8,391 nt of DNA, taken from positions 1 through 8,391 of the forward strand of contig CABVEG010000066.1 of the NCBI GenBank assembly GCA_902497185.1, written 5' to 3'. Source of the DNA: an uncultured Eubacteriales bacterium (GTDB lineage: Bacteria; Bacillota; Clostridia; Lachnospirales; CAG-274). The stretch's first letter is position 1. Every line of letters begins with the position of its first letter. Positions 7,029 through 8,391 of the stretch are shown here, piece by piece. A program made the position numbers and the translations under genes. The notes beneath the pieces are model-generated. The model saw only the letters and a list, made by a program, of their open reading frames with translations. It had not been told where the DNA came from and ran no database searches.

Positions 7029-7153
7029 TGTGAAAACCCCTAAATATTTTCACATTACAGTTTATACATCCCTCAAATATGTAAATTAAACTGTAAACCC
7101 CATAAAAATACCTTCTCTTTAGGAAAAAGCAGCTGATCGTTAGCTGCTTTTTT
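7029..7153 (+). ncRNA. Candidate structured small RNA with C-rich loops
   Basis: A stretch of about 125 nt bounded by a promoter and an intrinsic terminator folds into consecutive hairpins. Hairpin 1 (7029-7054) pairs TGTGAAAA with TTTTCACA, an 8-bp perfect stem with the 10-nt loop CCCCTAAATA. Hairpin 2 (7055-7096) abuts it: TTACAGTTTA pairs with TAAACTGTAA, then TACAT with ATGTA after a 3-nt bulge, 15 bp in all, with the loop CCCTCAAAT. A single-stranded linker (7097-7123) carries CCCC and CCTTCTC. The third hairpin is the terminator. All C-runs fall in loops or linker, which recalls Gram-positive small RNAs of the RsaE/RoxS type that bind G-rich ribosome-binding sites; that comparison is by style only, not homology. 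I do not recognise it as 6S RNA, a T-box or another family I can name. It could instead be a long leader for the downstream lipoprotein gene, but that gene has its own promoter and I see no antiterminator strand. Confidence 0.55.
7124..7153 (+). terminator. Intrinsic terminator ending the candidate small RNA
   Basis: AAAAAGCAGCT (7124-7134) pairs perfectly over 11 bp with AGCTGCTTTTT (7142-7152) around the 7-nt loop GATCGTT, with T's continuing to 7153. The A-tract on the 5' side means it could also work in reverse. It lies 257 nt after the BofC-like stop and 28 nt before the next -35 element, so it most simply terminates the RNA that starts near 7029. Confidence 0.82.
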
Positions 7154-7180
7154 CTATTTCTTTAAAATATTTAAAAAATG

Positions 7181-7209
7181 TTGACAATTATGTTAATATA
7201 ACGTAAAAT
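7181..7209 (+). promoter_or_regulatory. Strong housekeeping-type promoter for the ABC lipoprotein gene
   Basis: TTGACA (7181-7186) and TAAAAT (7204-7209) are separated by exactly 17 nt, a near-consensus sigma-A type promoter. Transcription should start near 7216, giving a leader of about 50 nt. The promoter lies directly after the terminator at 7124-7153, so this gene is transcriptionally insulated from what lies upstream. Confidence 0.85.
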
Positions 7210-7223
7210 TAAAAGTAAATAAG

Positions 7224-7233
7224 GGCATATGCC
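7224..7233. promoter_or_regulatory. Palindrome in the early leader, possible operator
   Basis: GGCATATGCC is a perfect 10-bp inverted repeat located around +8 to +17 from the predicted start. Its place just downstream of a strong promoter fits a repressor site, but it is short and no regulator gene is in the window, so the role is inferred. Confidence 0.3.
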
Positions 7234-7265
7234 TAATAATGCGATACATATAAGGAGGAATTTTT

Positions 7266-8300
7266 ATGAAGAAGTTTTTATCAATGTTAACTGTTGCGGC
7301 TATTTCTGCAATGATGTTTGCAGGCTGCGGCGGCGGAGCAGGCGCAGGTGGTGCAGAAGGTGACGATGGGGCGCAGTCAGCCTCTACAGCTATGGAAACA
7401 CCTGTAGAGATAGGTATTATCCAGCTTATGGAGCATCAGGCTCTTGATAAGTCAAGAGAAGGCTTTGTTGCTGCTCTTGCTGAGGCAGGCTATAAGGATG
7501 GCGACAAAATTAACATTGAATTACAGAATGCACAGGGCGACCAGTCTAATTTAAAGACAATTTCACAGAAGTTTGTATCTGATGGCAAGGATTTAATATT
7601 AGCTATTGCTACACCATCAGCACAGGCTATTGCAAATGAAACAACTGATATTCCAATTCTTATTACAGCTGTTACTGACCCTGCTGATTCAGGTCTTGTT
7701 GAAACTAATGAGGCACCTAACTGTAATATATCAGGTACATCTGACCTTACTCCTATTAAGGAACAGATTGATTTATTAACTAAGATTTTACCTGATGCAA
7801 AGAAGATTACAATTATGTACTGCTCAGGTGAGCAAAATTCACTTATTCAGGCTGATATGGCTGAAGAAGCTGCAAAGGCTTTAGGTCTTGAGGTTGAGAG
7901 AAAGACAGTTACCTCAACTAATGATGTTGCTCAGGTTACAGAATCAGCTATTGGTACTTGTGATGCACTTTATATTCCTACTGACAATGTACTTGCATCA
8001 AGTATGCCTTTAGTAACAAGCATTACTAATCCGGCAGGTTTACCTGTTATTGTTGGAGAAACAGGTATGGTAAATGGCGGCGGTTTAGCATCTGTTGCTA
8101 TTGATTATACTGAATTAGGTAAGCTTACAGGTCAGATGGCAGCCCAGATTATTGAAGGTGCTGACATTAAGACAATGCCAATTCAATATACTGAGAATCC
8201 TGAATTAGTTATTAATGAAACTGCTGCTGCTGAATTGGGTATTACTATTCCTGATGATATTAAGGCAGAGGCTACAGTTGTAAATACAACTAACGAGTAA
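7266..8300 (+). CDS. TrpX-type (COG2984-like) ABC transporter substrate-binding lipoprotein
   Basis: Extracellular solute-binding lipoprotein of an ABC importer. The first 20 residues form a lipoprotein signal peptide (MKK, hydrophobic core, FAG) ending at the lipidated Cys21; Phe at -3 is a mild deviation from the common Leu. A Gly/Ala-rich, acidic linker (22-45) precedes a two-lobed binding domain. Landmarks of the ABC_sub_bind family, as I recall them, are GIIQLMEHQALDKSREGF (50-67), ATPSAQA (115-121), AVTDP (135-139), SGTSD (156-160), YIPTDN (236-241) and GGLASVAIDYTELG (272-285). Relatives import tryptophan or tyrosine in streptococci and other Firmicutes, but the ligand cannot be read here, so no symbol is given. 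AAGGAGG (7252-7258) lies 7 nt before the ATG, and tandem stops (TAATAA) end the gene. The permease and ATPase usually follow and would lie past the right edge. No T-box leader is present. Confidence 0.9.
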   Translation: MKKFLSMLTVAAISAMMFAGCGGGAGAGGAEGDDGAQSASTAMETPVEIGIIQLMEHQALDKSREGFVAALAEAGYKDGDKINIELQNAQGDQSNLKTISQKFVSDGKDLILAIATPSAQAIANETTDIPILITAVTDPADSGLVETNEAPNCNISGTSDLTPIKEQIDLLTKILPDAKKITIMYCSGEQNSLIQADMAEEAAKALGLEVERKTVTSTNDVAQVTESAIGTCDALYIPTDNVLASSMPLVTSITNPAGLPVIVGETGMVNGGGLASVAIDYTELGKLTGQMAAQIIEGADIKTMPIQYTENPELVINETAAAELGITIPDDIKAEATVVNTTNE

Positions 8301-8327
8301 TAATTTAATTGATGTAATATGGTGCAA

Positions 8328-8347
8328 AGGGGTGCTGTAGCACCCCT
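8328..8347. repeat. GC-rich hairpin after the lipoprotein gene
   Basis: AGGGGTGC (8328-8335) pairs perfectly with GCACCCCT (8340-8347) around the loop TGTA. No T-tract follows on the plus strand (the next bases are CAGACTGTCAAAAAA), so it is not a standard terminator. It may be a partial terminator or an mRNA 3'-end stabiliser that raises expression of the binding protein over downstream transporter genes, or part of a dispersed intergenic repeat. Confidence 0.5.
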
Positions 8348-8391
8348 CAGACTGTCAAAAAACTAAACTTTTTAAGAAAAATTGAATTTCT

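Noticed and set aside
7024..7089. A 21-codon reading frame (ATG at 7024, in-frame GTG at 7030) inside the candidate small RNA
   Set aside because: There is no Shine-Dalgarno before it, the ATG lies upstream of the predicted transcription start, and its codons coincide with the two perfect stems, which explains the sequence better as RNA structure. A leaderless peptide from the GTG cannot be fully ruled out.
7029..7265. T-box or riboswitch leader for the ABC lipoprotein gene
   Set aside because: No T-box consensus is visible, no strand complementary to the terminator's 5' arm exists upstream to act as antiterminator, and a near-consensus promoter lies between the terminator and the gene.

Overview
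The window is AT-rich DNA from a Gram-positive, most likely a spore-forming member of the class Clostridia (Lachnospiraceae-like). This rests on the low GC content, strong Shine-Dalgarno sites, the gene order murE-murF-mraY-murD-ftsW, a BofC-like protein next to that cluster, and a lipoprotein of the TrpX-type ABC substrate-binding family. All genes are on the plus strand.

Region 1 (1-6207) is a tightly packed division and cell-wall (dcw) operon. MurE is cut by the left window edge. MurE, MurF and MurD are three related ATP-dependent Mur ligases that build the UDP-MurNAc peptide. MraY moves the finished phospho-MurNAc-pentapeptide onto the undecaprenyl carrier in the membrane. FtsW is the SEDS-family membrane polymerase that uses the resulting lipid-linked precursor at the septum. 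The DNPR motif in MurE indicates a meso-diaminopimelate peptidoglycan. The genes are separated by 0-15 nt or overlap, and the series ends at a good intrinsic terminator (6215-6247). murG, murB, ftsQ and ftsZ are therefore not continued from this transcript.

Region 2 (6248-6867) is a single gene for a membrane-anchored 179-residue protein. Its C-terminal part resembles the BofC C-terminal domain. Its ribosome-binding site sits in the loop of a small predicted hairpin.

Region 3 (6868-7265) has no convincing protein gene but is not empty. It holds a very AT-rich stretch with A-tracts in approximate helical phase, then a perfect extended -10 promoter (TGCTATAAT). Next comes a run of three hairpins ending in an intrinsic terminator (about 7029-7153). 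I read this as a likely small structured RNA of about 125 nt, with C-runs exposed in its loops and linker. It is followed by an independent, near-consensus promoter (TTGACA, 17-nt spacer, TAAAAT) for the next gene.

Region 4 (7266-8391) encodes a lipoprotein substrate-binding component of a TrpX/COG2984-type ABC importer. After it comes a GC-rich hairpin without a U-tract. The cognate permease and ATPase would be expected just beyond the right edge.

The candidate small RNA is the best lead for something undescribed. The FtsW loop, which lacks an Asp at the usual aligned position, is the most interesting protein-level oddity.
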